Positions 5,616-5,846 of a stretch of 5,846 bases of DNA are shown one piece after another. The DNA is taken from contig CASBHZ010000123.1 in assembly GCA_949123685.1 (NCBI GenBank), positions 1 through 5,846 on the forward strand, given 5' to 3'. How positions within the stretch are numbered: position 1 is the first letter of the stretch; every line of letters starts with the position of its first letter. Below the pieces are notes generated by a model. That model worked only from the letters and a program-made list of their open reading frames with translations. It did not search any database and was not told the origin of the DNA. The translations under genes and the position numbers were made by a program. This DNA comes from an uncultured Bacteroidales bacterium. Its GTDB lineage: Bacteria; Bacteroidota; Bacteroidia; Bacteroidales; Muribaculaceae.

Positions 5616-5846
5616 ATGAAACTTCAAGTTAGCAATACAAATTCACCGGCATGGCGCACGATAACAGTCAGTGCCGAAATACCAACGGAACTCAAGTCGC
5701 TTGAGGAGATGTCTAAAAACCTCTGGTGGGTATGGAACAGCGCAGGAAAACATCTTTTCCGCGACCTTGACCATGACCTTTGGCGTCAGGTTGGAGAGAA
5801 TCCCGTGATGCTTCTCCAGCAATTGTCTTACGAACGTTATCAGGAG
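5616..5846 (+). CDS. glgP: Alpha-glucan phosphorylase, N-terminal fragment
   Basis: The first 77 codons run open to the window edge. The peptide starts MKLQVSNTNSPAWRTITV and contains MSKNLWWVWN (32-41), HLFRDLDHDLWRQVGENP (46-63) and LLQQLSYERY (66-75). This is the DUF3417 N-terminal domain found before the catalytic domain of the bacterial/archaeal alpha-glucan (maltodextrin) phosphorylases of family GT35, which release glucose-1-phosphate from alpha-1,4-glucan. The PLP-binding catalytic part lies beyond the window. The ATG is 22 bp after the synthase stop, in an A/T-only spacer without a Shine-Dalgarno, so the two are almost surely co-transcribed. Pairing a synthase with a phosphorylase lets one transcript supply both storage and mobilisation, so flux control must be at the enzyme level (inference). 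Confidence 0.9.
   Translation, partial: MKLQVSNTNSPAWRTITVSAEIPTELKSLEEMSKNLWWVWNSAGKHLFRDLDHDLWRQVGENPVMLLQQLSYERYQE

Overview
The window is a draft or metagenomic contig from a member of the Bacteroidetes, most likely order Bacteroidales. Four things support this: two GLPGLI-family proteins in an operon with a carboxypeptidase-regulatory/plug TonB-dependent receptor, a DUF3127 protein, a eukaryote-type (GT3) glycogen synthase followed by a DUF3417-type alpha-glucan phosphorylase, and promoters of the Bacteroides type (TTTG ... TAnnTTTG) with AT-rich leaders and few Shine-Dalgarno sequences. A gut lineage such as Muribaculaceae or Bacteroidaceae is a guess. Bases 1-43 are not genomic: they match the Illumina P5/read-1 adapter, so the left edge is an assembly artefact.

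Left block (44-2428, minus strand): a tight three-gene operon reads leftwards as GLPGLI protein, second GLPGLI protein, then the N-terminal quarter or so of a TonB-dependent outer-membrane receptor. Both junctions are 4-bp ATGA overlaps, so translation is probably coupled and the products probably work together at the envelope. A Bacteroidetes -7 box lies just upstream, with two perfect palindromes near it.

Middle (2429-3241): an 813-bp divergent intergenic region without a convincing gene. It holds a coding-like peptide remnant, a promoter-like signal pointing right, a 14-bp tandem repeat, and degenerate CTCTG/CAGAG-rich direct and inverted repeats. Together these look like a decayed or dispersed intergenic element. 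At its right end are a very good Bacteroidetes promoter and a leader inverted repeat in front of the next gene.

Right block (3242-5846, plus strand): first comes a single-gene unit for a DUF3127 protein, closed by a strong intrinsic terminator. Its alanine/proline/glutamine-rich linker and C-terminal DDLPF make it look like a single-stranded-DNA-binding protein. A separate promoter then drives a glycogen-metabolism operon: GT3 glycogen synthase (complete) and, 22 bp later, the start of an alpha-glucan phosphorylase that runs off the window. The pair would build and break down storage alpha-glucan.

The observations most worth following up are the SSB-like tail on DUF3127, the paired GLPGLI/receptor operon, the repeat-rich intergenic element, and the adapter contamination, which creates a false C-terminus on the receptor fragment.
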